Of a stretch of 64,000 bases of DNA, positions 43,265-52,153 are shown piece after piece. The stretch comes from Oscillospiraceae bacterium (GTDB taxonomy: Bacteria > Bacillota > Clostridia > Oscillospirales > Acutalibacteraceae): the NCBI GenBank assembly GCA_910574995.1, contig CAJTCS010000004.1, positions 248,001 through 312,000 on the forward strand, written 5' to 3'. The notes below the pieces were generated by a model. That model was not told the origin of the DNA. It did no database searches and saw nothing but the letters and a program-made list of their open reading frames with translations. The position numbers were made by a program, and so were the translations under genes. How positions within the stretch are numbered: position 1 is the stretch's first letter; every line of letters starts with the position of its first letter.

Positions 43265-43756
43265 ATGTTCAGAGAAATGAGAAGGAAAAAACAACAGTTG
43301 AGCGAATCCGAATGCTCCGATATTTTTGCGCGGGGAACCTCCGGCGTACTGGCACTTCTGGGGGATGATGGTTATCCTTATGCCGTGCCACTTAGCTATG
43401 TCTATGATAATCATAAAATCTATTTCCATAGTGCAAAGACTGGGCACAAAATAGATGCCATCCGGTCCTGCAGCAAAGCTTCGTTCTGCGTAATCGATCA
43501 AGACCAGGTTGTGGCCGAGGAGTATACGACATATTTTAAGAGTGTGATCGCTTTCGGTAAAATTCAGTTGTTCGAGGATCCATCCGAAAAGAGAGGCGCC
43601 ATAGAAAAGCTGGCAATAAAATACTATCCTGCCAACAACGAAACCAATCGCAATCACTCCATTGACAAGGAATGGAAACCTCTGTGCGTTTTTGTGTTAT
43701 CTGTCGAGTGCATGACGGGAAAGGCAGCCATAGAGCTTGTGCGGAGAGGCATGTGA
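43265..43756 (+). CDS. PPOX-class FMN-binding protein (NimA-like)
   Basis: 163 residues, AGAGAGGAAAAATC upstream. LSESECSDIFARGTSGVLALLGDDGYPYAVPLSYVYD and KIYFHSAKTGHKIDAIR are typical of pyridoxamine-phosphate-oxidase-like flavoproteins including 5-nitroimidazole reductases. It probably reduces small molecules using FMN. Confidence 0.87.
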   Translation: MFREMRRKKQQLSESECSDIFARGTSGVLALLGDDGYPYAVPLSYVYDNHKIYFHSAKTGHKIDAIRSCSKASFCVIDQDQVVAEEYTTYFKSVIAFGKIQLFEDPSEKRGAIEKLAIKYYPANNETNRNHSIDKEWKPLCVFVLSVECMTGKAAIELVRRGM

Positions 43757-43904
43757 GGTTTTCTTTGTTTTGCGGCTCAAACTTTGAGCGATGCTAATGC
43801 CTTTGACACATCACTGTTTCTATGTTACTATCACGATCAATGATATATCTTGCCGCCCATATTGCTCTGCTGAATGGTCGTAAACCGCTCTGTTTTTCTC
43901 CTGA

Positions 43905-44096
43905 GAATTTTGAATATCATCAATAAAGCATCAAAAGCTGGCGGGGCGTGTGATTCGAGAAAACTTGGGCCTTAACGGCGCGGAAAACTGGCTGCTATAT
44001 GCCCGTCCATGCCTTTTCCACATCCACTCCAAAACCAGCATGCAAGACGTTGACCTAGCGGTCAAGTCTCCGGGTTCGAATCCTTCTGCCCCTGCC
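43905..44096 (+). repeat. Inverted att-like repeat with tRNA-Trp 3' fragment, left copy
   Basis: 44027-44096 carries CTCCAAAACC (anticodon-loop part) and GGGTTCGAATCC...TCTGCCCCTGCC, the 3' half of a tRNA-Trp with a small insertion and mismatches. The preceding 120 bp (AATATCATCAATAAA, GGGGCGTGTG, GCGGAAAACTGGC, TTTTCCACATCCACTCC) is repeated in inverse orientation at 56010-56150. Confidence 0.65.
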
Positions 44097-44105
44097 TCGC
44101 CAGAA

Positions 44106-44407
44106 ACTACGACACGGCTATCGCAACAGGTGTCGGAGAGAGAGTAGACACACTCTATGAAATTCACGTCAGCAGCGGAGCCTCCGGCCTCTCAATTCGC
44201 CTTTGCCGAGACTGCCTCTGCAAGCTGGTCGGTGAGGCTCACTTTGCCTGCAACCTCGCAGACAGAGCAAGGGAGGTGGAGATGACATGACACCAGATCG
44301 GCAGGCGGAACTTATCGCCGCAGCTTGTAGGCAGGTAGGGCTTGATAGCCATATCCGCCGGATTGAACGCCGGAAAGAGGCGCAGACTTGGGCGGAGAAG
44401 ATTTCCG
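44106..44407 (+). pseudogene. Remnants of two coupled phage-like genes
   Basis: A frame without start (NYDTAIATGVGERVDTLYEI, LCRDCLCKLVGEAHFACNLA) ends TGA at 44288-44290 and overlaps ATG 44287 of a second frame (MTPDRQAELIAAACRQVGLD). The second loses similarity to a normal protein near 44407, where the SpaA-like remnant begins. Families not recognised. Confidence 0.4.
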
Positions 44408-44417
44408 TCCAGTTCAT

Positions 44418-44946
44418 GCAGGCCGGGCAGCAGTTCCCCGTGAAGAACAGCTATATTCACAACAGCAAACTCTGCATCCAATCGACCATTGCCCTGGGGT
44501 TCGCCCCCTCGGCCATCTTCGTGCTTTTCCGTATCGACCTTATGGAGTCTAATACCGGCCTTTTTGGGTTCATTCTCAGCGCCGGCACCGTTCTCGAAAA
44601 TAGGATACAAAGCTCCATCCCTATAAGTCTTATCATCGCCTAACAGAGATGCCTTAATCTCAAAATGCTTATCTGGGAATGTCTTCTTATAGCTTTCATG
44701 TGTAGCCGTTTCGCGAATGAAATAATGACCGGCAACAAGACCTTTACCGCCATCATTAAAGCCGCCTCTAAGTTCGTCTGGAAGCTCATAAATATTACTA
44801 TTGCCTTTTCGCTTCAATTCACACATACGGCCGCCCTTGTTGACTTTCTTATTATGAAATATTGTCACCCTGAGTACATGGCCAAAAGTTTCCCACACCA
44901 GTTTGCCGGTAAATTTTCCAATCATCCCATTCAACACGACGGTCCT
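44418..44946 (-). pseudogene. SpaA-like surface protein fragment
   Basis: Minus-strand frame with FNDGGKGLVAGHYFIRETAT, LYPIFENGAGAENEPKKAGI and RLHKVDTEKHED..GNGRLDAEFAVVN. This resembles SpaA/Cna-B isopeptide domains of ICE-borne adhesins. No signal peptide, sorting signal or start is present. Both ends run into unrelated sequence. Confidence 0.5.
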
Positions 44947-45034
44947 GATATTGGTCAATAATGAAACTTTGCCAGGGGCCATGCGTAAACTTAAATGCAT
45001 CATCTGACTTTGATGTAAAGCTAAACGCAAAACT

Positions 45035-45721
45035 CTGTCTTTGGAAGGGCAAACGCTTGTGCTTGCTCCGCATGAAGGCATCATTCCGTCTGATATTTGG
45101 CTGGCAGCCCGCAAGAAATGCCTCAACAACAAGAATGTCGGCATACCCTCAAAGGCGAAGAACTCCTGGCTGATTGGTAAAGCTAAGTGCGGCAAATGCG
45201 GCCATGCGTTAAGTATCCGATATTCCAAAAAGAACAGTGTGCGCTACTTCATGTGCGGCTATCGTCTGAACGCCCGAGGATGCGACGGGTTCGGTACTCT
45301 GCGTGCGCCAGAGCTTGAAAGTTTCGTTTTGAACGCGATGCGGGAAAGGCTGAAGGCCTTTGAAACTCTTTCTTCTTCTACAGAGGCAAGGGCGAACCCC
45401 AAATTGAATGAACTCCGGATTAAAGAACACCAATTGAGCGAAGAGATGGATACGCTTTTGGAGAAGGTCATGCAGGCTGATGGTGCGCTTATGGCGCTCA
45501 TAAATCAAAGGGCATCTATTCTGGATGCGCAGCTTAAAGAAGTCCGGAAAGAAATCCGTGAAATTACGGCGGCTACGCCATCCACGGATATTAAGACTCT
45601 CACGGGCTACTTCTCGAAGTGGGAGGAACTTTCGGTTGATGACAAAAGAAGCGTGGTTGACCTGCTGATTGCTCAAGTCAAGGCTACGAAGGAAAGCGTT
45701 GAGATTGTGTGGAAGATTTGA
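45035..45721 (+). pseudogene. Serine recombinase C-terminal fragment
   Basis: Begins inside the recombinase domain (EGQTLVLAPHEGIIPSDIWL), with the zinc ribbon CGKCGHALSIRY...YFMCGYRLNARGC and coiled coil to the stop at 45721. The resolvase catalytic domain is missing, so it cannot recombine DNA. Confidence 0.8.
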
Positions 45722-46381
45722 CTACTTCATAGTGATTGTATTGCTTTTCCGTTAGTCAAAAACTTTTTCTGAGCCATCTGTCAGCCCTCCTTTCGTCAAC
45801 AACACAACATACCACACCTTGTTGCGAAAGTCCACTGACATTTTTCTTACTTTTTCTACTCTGCTGAAAAGCTCTTTCTTTGTTTATGCGGCGCAATTTT
45901 TGGGCTAACAACTCTCTTGCTTTCTTGAAAACGAAAAGCAGTCGCAAACCCTCCGCAACACCTTTTTTGACCCCTAAAAACTCCCTGAAACACCGCCATT
46001 TTTGAGCCAAGAAACCCTACTTTTTCCGCAAATTTTGATTAGCAACCCTTATCGTGATTTTGCACTAGAAAGCCCAAAATCCCTTGAAACGACCGGCATT
46101 GCCGGGCGTTGTGAATCGGCGGAGAGGTGCATCGCAACCCACCCGCCTTTCTCCTGCTTGAAAATCGACACTCTGGATTCTATAGGCGAGTTGTGCAATA
46201 CGGCAGTACCTTTACGGTGTATAATCCCTTAAAGCCAGTCTCAAAATCCAGGTCAGATACGCCGCAACATTCCCCTGAATATTCCCGCCCTCATAAATCG
46301 TCACAAATGCCCCACAAAGGCGTTTATCTCGCTCTGTCCTGGTGTATCTTTACTCCTGTCACAAAACCGCTAACACCGCCC
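45722..46381. other. Gene-free block with second oriT-like repeat
   Basis: 46038-46172 is about 70% identical to 27398-27530, including TTAGCAACCC, CCCTTGAAACG.CCGGC.TTGCC and GCAACCC..CTTTCTCCTGCTT. It suggests two relics of related mobilizable elements. No convincing coding sequence lies in the rest of the block. Confidence 0.5.
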
Positions 46382-46474
46382 TCACATATCCTTGCGGATC
46401 AGGTCTACGGTCTGCGTTTCCGGGTCCCACTCAAACAAGAGAGGGCCTTTGCCATCTTTTGCGCGAACTTCCAT
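46382..46474 (-). CDS. 30-residue small ORF with strong ribosome site
   Basis: AAGGAGGGGCGGAACAT precedes ATG 46474. The peptide starts MEVRAKDGKGPLLFEWDPET and ends LIRKDM at 46382. It resembles the N-terminus of small ICE proteins with a DGKGPLLFEWD motif, so it may be a truncated copy rather than a complete gene. Confidence 0.5.
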   Translation of the reverse strand: MEVRAKDGKGPLLFEWDPETQTVDLIRKDM

Positions 46475-46605
46475 ATGTTCCGCCCCTCCTTTCTTCCATT
46501 CTCATAGGCATCACCTCCTTGGGTTGTATTGCAATTTAGCGGTTTCGCTGAATTGCGTACTCGTAGAGCAAAAAAATACAAAATAAGGATAGCGGGAACG
46601 GGAGA

Positions 46606-46890
46606 TTACAAAATCCCCAGTTCCTGCATCCGTATACCTGCTGACTGCTTCGATACTTGAAAGAATTCAGCAAGTTTGTTTTTGAGCGTGTAACTCAAAA
46701 CATAGGGGCTGTCGATTTCAGACAATTCCTCACGAAAATCCTCTGCCGCCTGGATGAACATCTCTTTCGGCAAATGGCGTTTGCCCCGGCGAAAGGAAAA
46801 CCAGCACACCGCTGATTACCGCGCCCCGGCCCGCAGATACCAGGAAGGACACGGTGGGCTTCATCCGTGATACGCGCCACCTTCCTGTAC
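46606..46890 (-). pseudogene. ImmA/IrrE-type metallopeptidase, C-terminal remnant
   Basis: LPKEMFIQAAEDFREELSEI..LSYTLKNKLAEFFQVSKQSAGIRMQELGIL is the usual C-terminus of ImmA peptidases. The HExxH zinc site should lie upstream but is absent, and the upstream sequence is in another frame. Non-functional remnant of a mobile-element regulator. Confidence 0.6.
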
Positions 46891-46989
46891 CGTTTTACTT
46901 AAAAGATAGGCTCGCTTCAATAATTGTTTTTAGATAAAGCACAATTTTTTCTTTATCTTTGGTGTGCTTTTCTTTGGCCTAATCAACTA

Positions 46990-47400
46990 AGGTTTGGGCA
47001 AGTGGAAAAAGATGATATCCCCATGCAAAGGCAGTATTGCCCAGACTTTATTGACAGTCACCCCGATTGGATGCTGGCAAATGAGTTTTACGAAAAGGGC
47101 ATTTCCGGCTTTAAGGTTTCCGCAAAAGAGCGTGACGCTATCCAGGAAATGCAGCGGGACGCGGTACAAGGAAAGTTTGACATACTGCTTGTCTATATGT
47201 TTGACCGCTTGGGCCGAAAGGACGATGAAACGCCCAATGCACCTTTGAAGCCCGGAAAATGATTGTCTCACAGTTTGTGAAGTCCGTGTACGTTTACAAA
47301 GACTACACGCTGGAAGTTGAATTTAACGTGGCTTTTGAAGATTCCCAGAACCTTGTAGCCAAGTGTAGCAGACTTCGGCAGACAGAACCGGACATCTATG
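46990..47400 (+). pseudogene. Serine recombinase with large internal deletion
   Basis: 46990-47240 encodes part of a resolvase domain (QYCPDFIDSHPDWMLANEFYEKGISG, ILLVYMFDRLGRKDDETP). A joint then leads to a typical C-terminal end (MIVSQFVKSVYVYKDYTLEVEFNVAFED) in a different frame from 47259. The start, the catalytic Ser region and the middle are missing. Confidence 0.72.
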
Positions 47401-47464
47401 GAGCGGAATCAATGTCCGCATATTTCAGGGAAACACATTCCATCATCCTTTTTCTGAGGACATT

Positions 47465-48096
47465 CTTATCATAATCGAGGTGTCCAACATCCGGGCAATC
47501 TCGTTTTCAGTTTTGCGAACCTGCACACTTGGATCATGGGCTGGCTCTACAGGAATCTGTACTATTTCAGGATTGACAATCACCCGGTTTAGCAGTACAG
47601 TTATATCATCCAGCAGTGCGCTGTCGGCCTTTTGAATCGCTGTGCGGCACTCGACGTTGGAACATATCCACCTTTGCGGGCAGTTCTTGAACCGGCTGTC
47701 GTGCCGACGGCTCATTTCAGAACCGCATACTGGGCAAATTATCGGTACATCTATATGGAAAATTTCGTAGTTGCGGTTAGTGGCGCTTTGCGTGTTCTTA
47801 TTGGCTTTCATTTCAACCATGGCCCGTTGATCTTCTTCGTCAATAACAGATGGAAAACCGTCCTTGCCGGTGTAGCGTTCATCTTCTATCAGGCGCATGA
47901 TGCGGGACTTGTTCCAGCCGGTAACGCCAGGCTGATACTCGATATTTTCATCATTCAGCCAGTCGGAAATATCCAACAGTGACATACCGTTTTGATACTC
48001 GTTGAAAATGCGATTCAGCACCATAACCTCTTGCGGATGGGTGATTATCACACCATTCTGATACTGGTATCCGAATGGGATATTTCTCTTTTTCAT
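47465..48096 (-). pseudogene. Recombinase-accessory protein, 3'-truncated
   Basis: Starts at ATG 48096 behind GAGGTG. KKRNIPFGYQYQNGVIITHPQEVMVLNRIF..SRIMRLIEDERYTGKDGFP and a zinc ribbon (CPVCGSEMSRR...CPQRWICSNVEC) match the catalytic-domain-less recombinase partners of some elements. The end (ENEIARMLDT) breaks off at about 47470 against the recombinase remnant. Confidence 0.7.
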
Positions 48097-48283
48097 ACCG
48101 TGCGGCACCTCACATTCTCAGGAATTTGCTCCGTGAAGGCCAGCCCGCCGACGAGATGGAAAGTCAGCCGCGTATTGTCTACAACTGTGATGCTTTAGAT
48201 AATTTCATTAAATAACTCTTGACTAAATTTCGCACCCGGCAAATATCCCGCCAGGGTGTCATCCAGCGATTTCAGCGTGTATA

Positions 48284-48418
48284 TCAGCTCATCCTTTCTG
48301 TCAGCCGGTCTACTGCTTCACCCATAGTAAGCCCTGTTTCCTTTGCGATCTCGCGCAAATCCCTTGCCGTCTTTTTCATGACGGTTATTTGAATATCTTC
48401 CAAGTTTGATTTACCCAT
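48284..48418 (-). CDS. 44-residue putative DNA-binding/antitoxin-like peptide
   Basis: ATG 48418 overlaps the XRE stop (CCCATGGGTAAATC), so it is coupled. MGKSNLEDIQITVMKKTARD, then LREIAKETGLTMGEAVDRLTERMS. The amphipathic pattern (strand, then helix-turn-helix) resembles short ribbon-helix-helix proteins. Likely real because of coupling. Confidence 0.55.
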   Translation of the reverse strand: MGKSNLEDIQITVMKKTARDLREIAKETGLTMGEAVDRLTERMS

Positions 48419-48785
48419 GGGCTGTGCTCTCTTTCATTATCCGGTATGCCTTAACCACGCTTTTTTCTTCCGGGGTAAGCTCCCCGAACCGCTGGGGGTC
48501 TGGCAAAGGGTGTCTCTGTACCTTGCTTTTGAGGCGGCACACGTCCATGCCAGCATATTTTTCCGGGAACATGAACACAACGGCGGAGATGCCGTAAAAT
48601 TCTGCCAATATGCGGAGGGCCTGCACGTCTGGGGTGGTCTTGCCATTTTCATAGTAGGTATAGGTGGCGCGGTTTACCTGTAAAACCCTGGCCACCTCAT
48701 CTTGGCTGAAGCCACAGGCCAGCCTAACGTTGCGGAGCGTTTTCTTTAAGTTGTCCTTAAAACCCTTTGCATACAGGTTATCCAT
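48411..48785 (-). CDS. XRE-family regulator
   Basis: 124 residues from ATG 48785. HTH: LKKTLRNVRLACGFSQDEVARVLQVNRATYTYYENGKTTPD; C-terminal helices end YRIMKESTAHG. Divergent to another XRE gene with palindromes between them. Confidence 0.87.
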   Translation of the reverse strand: MDNLYAKGFKDNLKKTLRNVRLACGFSQDEVARVLQVNRATYTYYENGKTTPDVQALRILAEFYGISAVVFMFPEKYAGMDVCRLKSKVQRHPLPDPQRFGELTPEEKSVVKAYRIMKESTAHG

Positions 48786-48889
48786 TTTCTTTCCCCGTCT
48801 TTCCTTAATAGTTTTTTCACGCATGAGGGTATCTACATCTCCAACGCCTGACAAGCTCAATTCTGTCTTGGCTAAAAATTTAAAAAAAA

Positions 48890-48973
48890 TTAACTATGTA
48901 TAGTTAATCAGAGGCTTTTTTACTGCTATCATGGATACACTATAAGAAAGAATAAGGTTAACCATGATAGCAG
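48890..48973. promoter_or_regulatory. Operators between divergent XRE genes
   Basis: Perfect palindrome TTAACTATGTATAGTTAA (48890-48907) and a 12-bp inverted repeat CTGCTATCATGG (48923-48934) / CCATGATAGCAG (48962-48973), placed immediately before the plus-strand XRE start. Confidence 0.75.
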
Positions 48974-48983
48974 AAGGGCACTT

Positions 48984-49241
48984 ATGAACTCTGATTATTC
49001 GAAAATTATTTTGAATAGGATACTCTTTTTGTGTGAAAAACGAGGCATTACGATTAACAAACTTGCAGACATGAGTGGAGTCCGTCAATCTACCATCCAC
49101 AATTTAGTGTGTGGTGCATCCGTAAACCCCAAAATCCGCACGCTACACAAAATTGCTATTGCCTTTAATATGACATTAGCTGAATTTCTTGATTATGAAG
49201 AATTAAATGATTATTCCTTTGATAATGAAGTCGAGGAATAA
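48984..49241 (+). CDS. XRE-family regulator
   Basis: 85 residues. ILFLCEKRGITINKLADMSGVRQSTIHNLVCG is the HTH, followed by IRTLHKIAIAFNMTLAEFLD. Compact Cro-like repressor. It probably binds the palindromes just upstream. Confidence 0.88.
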   Translation: MNSDYSKIILNRILFLCEKRGITINKLADMSGVRQSTIHNLVCGASVNPKIRTLHKIAIAFNMTLAEFLDYEELNDYSFDNEVEE

Positions 49242-49457
49242 ATTAGTGTATAGATAATTACAGATAGTAAGACTATGGTGCCCCTCTTGCGCTTTTGGTG
49301 CGGGAGGGGGTTTAGCTTTCGGGTAGTTTCTCATGTATACAATAAAATATACATCAAAAAATAGTTTTAGTCAAGTTTTTTGATATAAGCTATTTTGAAA
49401 AAAGGAAAAAGACTTGTATAGTTAGGTTGCCAACCTTGTGTAGGGGAGGGTAAACAC

Positions 49458-49805
49458 TTGGATTATACATTATTGGGTGCGGCTATCCGGAAAAAACGTA
49501 ATGAACGCGGGTGGAAAATTGCAGTTTTAGCGGATAAAGTAGGCGTATCGGATGACTTTATTGGTAAAATTGAAAGAGCAACCGATATACCAAGTTTGCA
49601 AACAGTTGTGGCGATTGCAAACGCTTTGGAGGTTAGTGTTGATTCTTTACTGAGTGATAATTTGTTTGTTGTTGATGCGGCTCTTTGCGATGAAGTAAAC
49701 TGTATGATAGAAAATATGAATCCAAGACAAAAGAAATTGTTTTTGCAGTTTTTGAGAAATAATGTGGATTTTTTCAATAAGATAGATTGTGAAGCTGATG
49801 ACTGA
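49458..49805 (+). CDS. XRE-family regulator
   Basis: 115 residues from TTG 49458 (GGGGAGGG upstream). HTH: LGAAIRKKRNERGWKIAVLADKVGVSDDFIGKIERATDIPSL; the C-terminus ends RQKKLFLQFLRNNVDFF. AT-rich like its neighbours, and a typical accessory-element regulator. Confidence 0.87.
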   Translation: MDYTLLGAAIRKKRNERGWKIAVLADKVGVSDDFIGKIERATDIPSLQTVVAIANALEVSVDSLLSDNLFVVDAALCDEVNCMIENMNPRQKKLFLQFLRNNVDFFNKIDCEADD

Positions 49806-49889
49806 AAAGCAGCAATTTGTGGTGAACCTATTGGAATCTATGATACAGGCAGTGCGGGAGTGAAACATTTCCCTTTTTGAATTAACTTG

Positions 49890-49926
49890 AGGATGGCCGG
49901 GCAATTTTCCCGGCCATCCTCTTTTT
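49890..49926 (+). terminator. Rho-independent terminator
   Basis: AGGATGGCCGGG-7 nt-CCCGGCCATCCT followed by CTTTTTC. Confidence 0.88.
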
Positions 49927-50040
49927 CTGTCCGCCGAAGTGGGAAGAACAAAAACAAAAAATGATATGTTTTTCTTGCATTTTTCTGTTTTTGTGATAGA
50001 ATTGAGAAAAATCATTTCCAAAAGATGGGAAGTGCTTTAT

Positions 50041-50760
50041 TTGAAAACGGACTCAGGTCAAAAAAGCTACCTTGTCTGCGAACAGAAAATGGTCTATACC
50101 CTTTTAATGGCCAGCGCCGGGATGATGGGGGCTTACACCTACATCCTGCGGGGCGGGGTATTCTGCAACGCCCAGACGGCTAATGTCCTGGTCATGGCCA
50201 TGTCCTTTGGCAAAGGCGATTGGGCAGGCGGGCTGTACTACCTCATCCCCTTCTCCGCCTATCTCTTAGGCGCGTTTGTATCGGAGATCCTGCCGTCCCC
50301 TGTCAAAAGGCTGGGCTTCCTGCGATGGGATACATACCTGATCCTTTTTGAAACGGCGGTTCTGTTCCTCCTGGGTTTCGTCCCGCTGAGTGTGCCGCAC
50401 CAAATTGTGCAGGTGGCGGTCAACTTTTTAGCATCCATGCAGTACAACACCTTCCGCCAGGCAGAGGGCATCCCCATGGCCACTACCTTCTGCACCAACC
50501 ATATCCGGCAGGTGGGGGTGGGGTTTGCCAAGGCTGTCCGGAAACGGGACAGCGCCGCCCTGCGCCGGGGCCTTATCCACCTGGGGATGGTAGCCAGCTT
50601 CTTTGTGGGCGCGGCCCTCTTGACAGCCCTTTGCGGCCCCTTGGCAGAGAGGTCTATTTGGCTCACACTGGTCCCCATGGGGATCGTGCTGGTAAGGCTT
50701 ATCCGTGCCGACTTGGGTTCCGAGCATGAAGCCCTGGGCCGCAAGCCTTCTGGCCACTGA
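50041..50760 (+). CDS. DUF1275/YoaK-family membrane protein
   Basis: 239 residues from TTG 50041; the true start is uncertain. Six hydrophobic helices with the DUF1275 features GAYTYILRGGVFCNAQTANVLVMAMS and MQYNTFRQAEGIPMATTFCTNHIRQVG. Function unknown; possibly a transporter. Confidence 0.82.
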   Translation: MKTDSGQKSYLVCEQKMVYTLLMASAGMMGAYTYILRGGVFCNAQTANVLVMAMSFGKGDWAGGLYYLIPFSAYLLGAFVSEILPSPVKRLGFLRWDTYLILFETAVLFLLGFVPLSVPHQIVQVAVNFLASMQYNTFRQAEGIPMATTFCTNHIRQVGVGFAKAVRKRDSAALRRGLIHLGMVASFFVGAALLTALCGPLAERSIWLTLVPMGIVLVRLIRADLGSEHEALGRKPSGH

Positions 50761-50764
50761 GTCT

Positions 50765-51714
50765 TTACATAGCCAGCCCAGCCATCTCAATCCCGCCCCC
50801 TGTCTGCACCATCTCCCTGCTGGCCTGCAATTCCTCATTCCAGTCCTTATAATCCGGGAAGTGGGCCGTGACTTCTACCTCCCACTCATCCAGCAGCTGC
50901 TTGGCGATGCGCCGCGCCGCGTCATGCCCGGCCTGGTCGTTGTCCAGGCACAGGGTGACTTCCTCCAGCTGCGGCACTTCCTCCAGAAAGCGTTCGATGG
51001 GGGAAATGCCTACCCCGCACAAAGCCACATAGGAGTTCCCCTGCCAGCCCTCCGGGTGGAGCGTGATATAGGACAGAAGGTCAATGGGCGCTTCAAACAC
51101 AAAAAGCTGCCGCCCTTGCCCTACATAATTGAAACTGTGCGCTTTCTCGCTTCCGGCAAGCGTCTGCCGGAACCCGGAGCCAGTAAGCGTCCCCCGCATG
51201 TGGATGTGCCGGGGCTTGCCCTGCCCGTCCCGGCCCACAAAGACGGCGTTATGCTTGTCGGCGCTCTCGTATAGAAGATGGGCGTGGGCGAAGGCCGACG
51301 CCACCTCCGGGGCGATGCCCCTAGTCTGGCACAGGTATGCAAAAACCCGCCGCATATTGCTGTTTGCGGCGGGGCAACGCAAGCGTTGCATCTTTGTCGC
51401 GGAGCCGTTCGCTGCGCTCACTGGGTTGTGAAAACGGCCAGCTTTCTGCGCGCGTGGCTGGCCTGCATAATTGGCATCCAGATGCATCACCACCGCATCT
51501 TCCTCTGAATAGCCATAGAAATAATGCAAAAACTTCACAGCGTCGCCGCCCTCCTGGGTGTACTGGTCGAACCAGAGATGCCCCCGGACGGTGACACGTT
51601 CGTCGTGGTATTTCCGCTCCCACCGCTGCCGGATTTCTTCAGCGTCTCCCCACGGGAGCGTAGCCAGTATACCAGGTCGGTGCGGCCTGCTTGGTAGCGG
51701 TCTTTTGCGGTCAT
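50765..51714 (-). pseudogene. DUF3991/TOPRIM primase-like protein, frameshifted
   Basis: Starts at ATG 51714 (MTAKDRYQAGRTDLVYWLRS) and shifts frame near 51650: the protein continues as RQRWERKYHDERVTVRGHLW in the next frame. The zinc/DUF3991 part and the TOPRIM domain (FVFEAPIDLLSY, VTLCLDNDQAGHDAARR) follow. Primases of this kind serve phages and IMEs. The frameshift probably inactivates it unless translation shifts. Confidence 0.75.
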
Positions 51715-51731
51715 GCTGCAAACCACCTCAC

Positions 51732-51760
51732 AAAAAAGCCCCCGCATGGAAAACGGGGGC
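51732..51760 (-). terminator. Terminator upstream of primase remnant
   Basis: Minus strand GCCCCCG-9 nt-CGGGGGC followed by TTTTTT, just before the GAGGTGG site of the primase. It could be an attenuator. Confidence 0.7.
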
Positions 51761-51773
51761 AGGTAAAATAATC

Positions 51774-51802
51774 TTGTTTTCTGTCACTTTTTCTGCTATC
51801 AT
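51774..51802 (+). promoter_or_regulatory. Promoter of holin-like toxin
   Basis: -35 TTGTTT (51774-51779), 17 bp, -10 TATCAT (51797-51802), followed by a structured leader (GGCCCTCTCCAGAGGGCC near 51854) to the toxin start. Confidence 0.65.
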
Positions 51803-51926
51803 ATAGATGCGCAGTCATGCGCGGGAGCTTGCCAAAAACGGTAGGCGGTTGGCCCTCTCCAGAGGGCCTGGAACCTCTGATTACATAGAAACCCATCGGG
51901 GATTTCGTGGAAAGGAGGGCATACTT

Positions 51927-52019
51927 ATGAGTGCTTATGAGACGCTGTCCATTACGATGATGGTCCTTTCCATTGTCGTGATGCTGCTCATCGCTTATAT
52001 CAACAGCACAAAAAAGTAA
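51927..52019 (+). CDS. Putative holin-like (type I) toxin
   Basis: 30 residues, ATG 51927 behind AAAGGAGGGCATACTT. MSAYETLSITMMVLSIVVML, then LIAYINSTKK: one membrane helix with a Lys tail, as in TxpA/BsrG-type toxins. The long leader ending ACCTCTGATTACATAGAAAC is characteristic of this family. It should depolarise the membrane when antisense control fails. Confidence 0.8.
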   Translation: MSAYETLSITMMVLSIVVMLLIAYINSTKK

Positions 52020-52050
52020 CCGCCCCGGCCAAGGTTGCGGTTACTTTTTT
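52011..52050. terminator. Bidirectional terminator of toxin and antitoxin RNAs
   Basis: AAAAAGTAACCGC...GCGGTTACTTTTTT: a stem with T runs on both strands. Confidence 0.85.
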
Positions 52051-52099
52051 GTAAAGTAACATGATCTGGGCCAACCGTCTATCGGCAGGCTCTCTTTCT
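52014..52099 (-). ncRNA. Putative antisense antitoxin RNA (RatA-like)
   Basis: A minus-strand promoter points at the toxin 3' end; transcription from about 52099 would end in the shared terminator, pairing with the toxin mRNA's 3' region. Size about 90 nt. Predicted from promoter and terminator only. Confidence 0.6.
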
Positions 52100-52105
52100 G
52101 TTTTT

Positions 52106-52134
52106 ATTATACCCTCTTTTTCCCTGGCTGTCAA
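52106..52134 (-). promoter_or_regulatory. Consensus promoter of antisense RNA
   Basis: -35 TTGACA (52129-52134), exactly 17 bp, -10 TATAAT (52106-52111) on the minus strand. No open frame follows. Confidence 0.8.
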
Positions 52135-52153
52135 CTCCCATCAGCCGGCAAGC

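Noticed and set aside
43950-44147. tRNA gene at 44 kb
   Set aside because: Only the 3' half (anticodon loop to acceptor end) is recognisable, with an insertion and mismatches; no D-arm or 5' acceptor strand.
45756-46010. 84-codon minus-strand frame
   Set aside because: No ribosome site and no recognisable composition; it overlaps the oriT-like block's flank.
46127-46507. Plus-strand frames at the second oriT-like block
   Set aside because: Unsupported by ribosome sites, and a 30-residue minus-strand gene with a strong ribosome site overlaps their 3' part.
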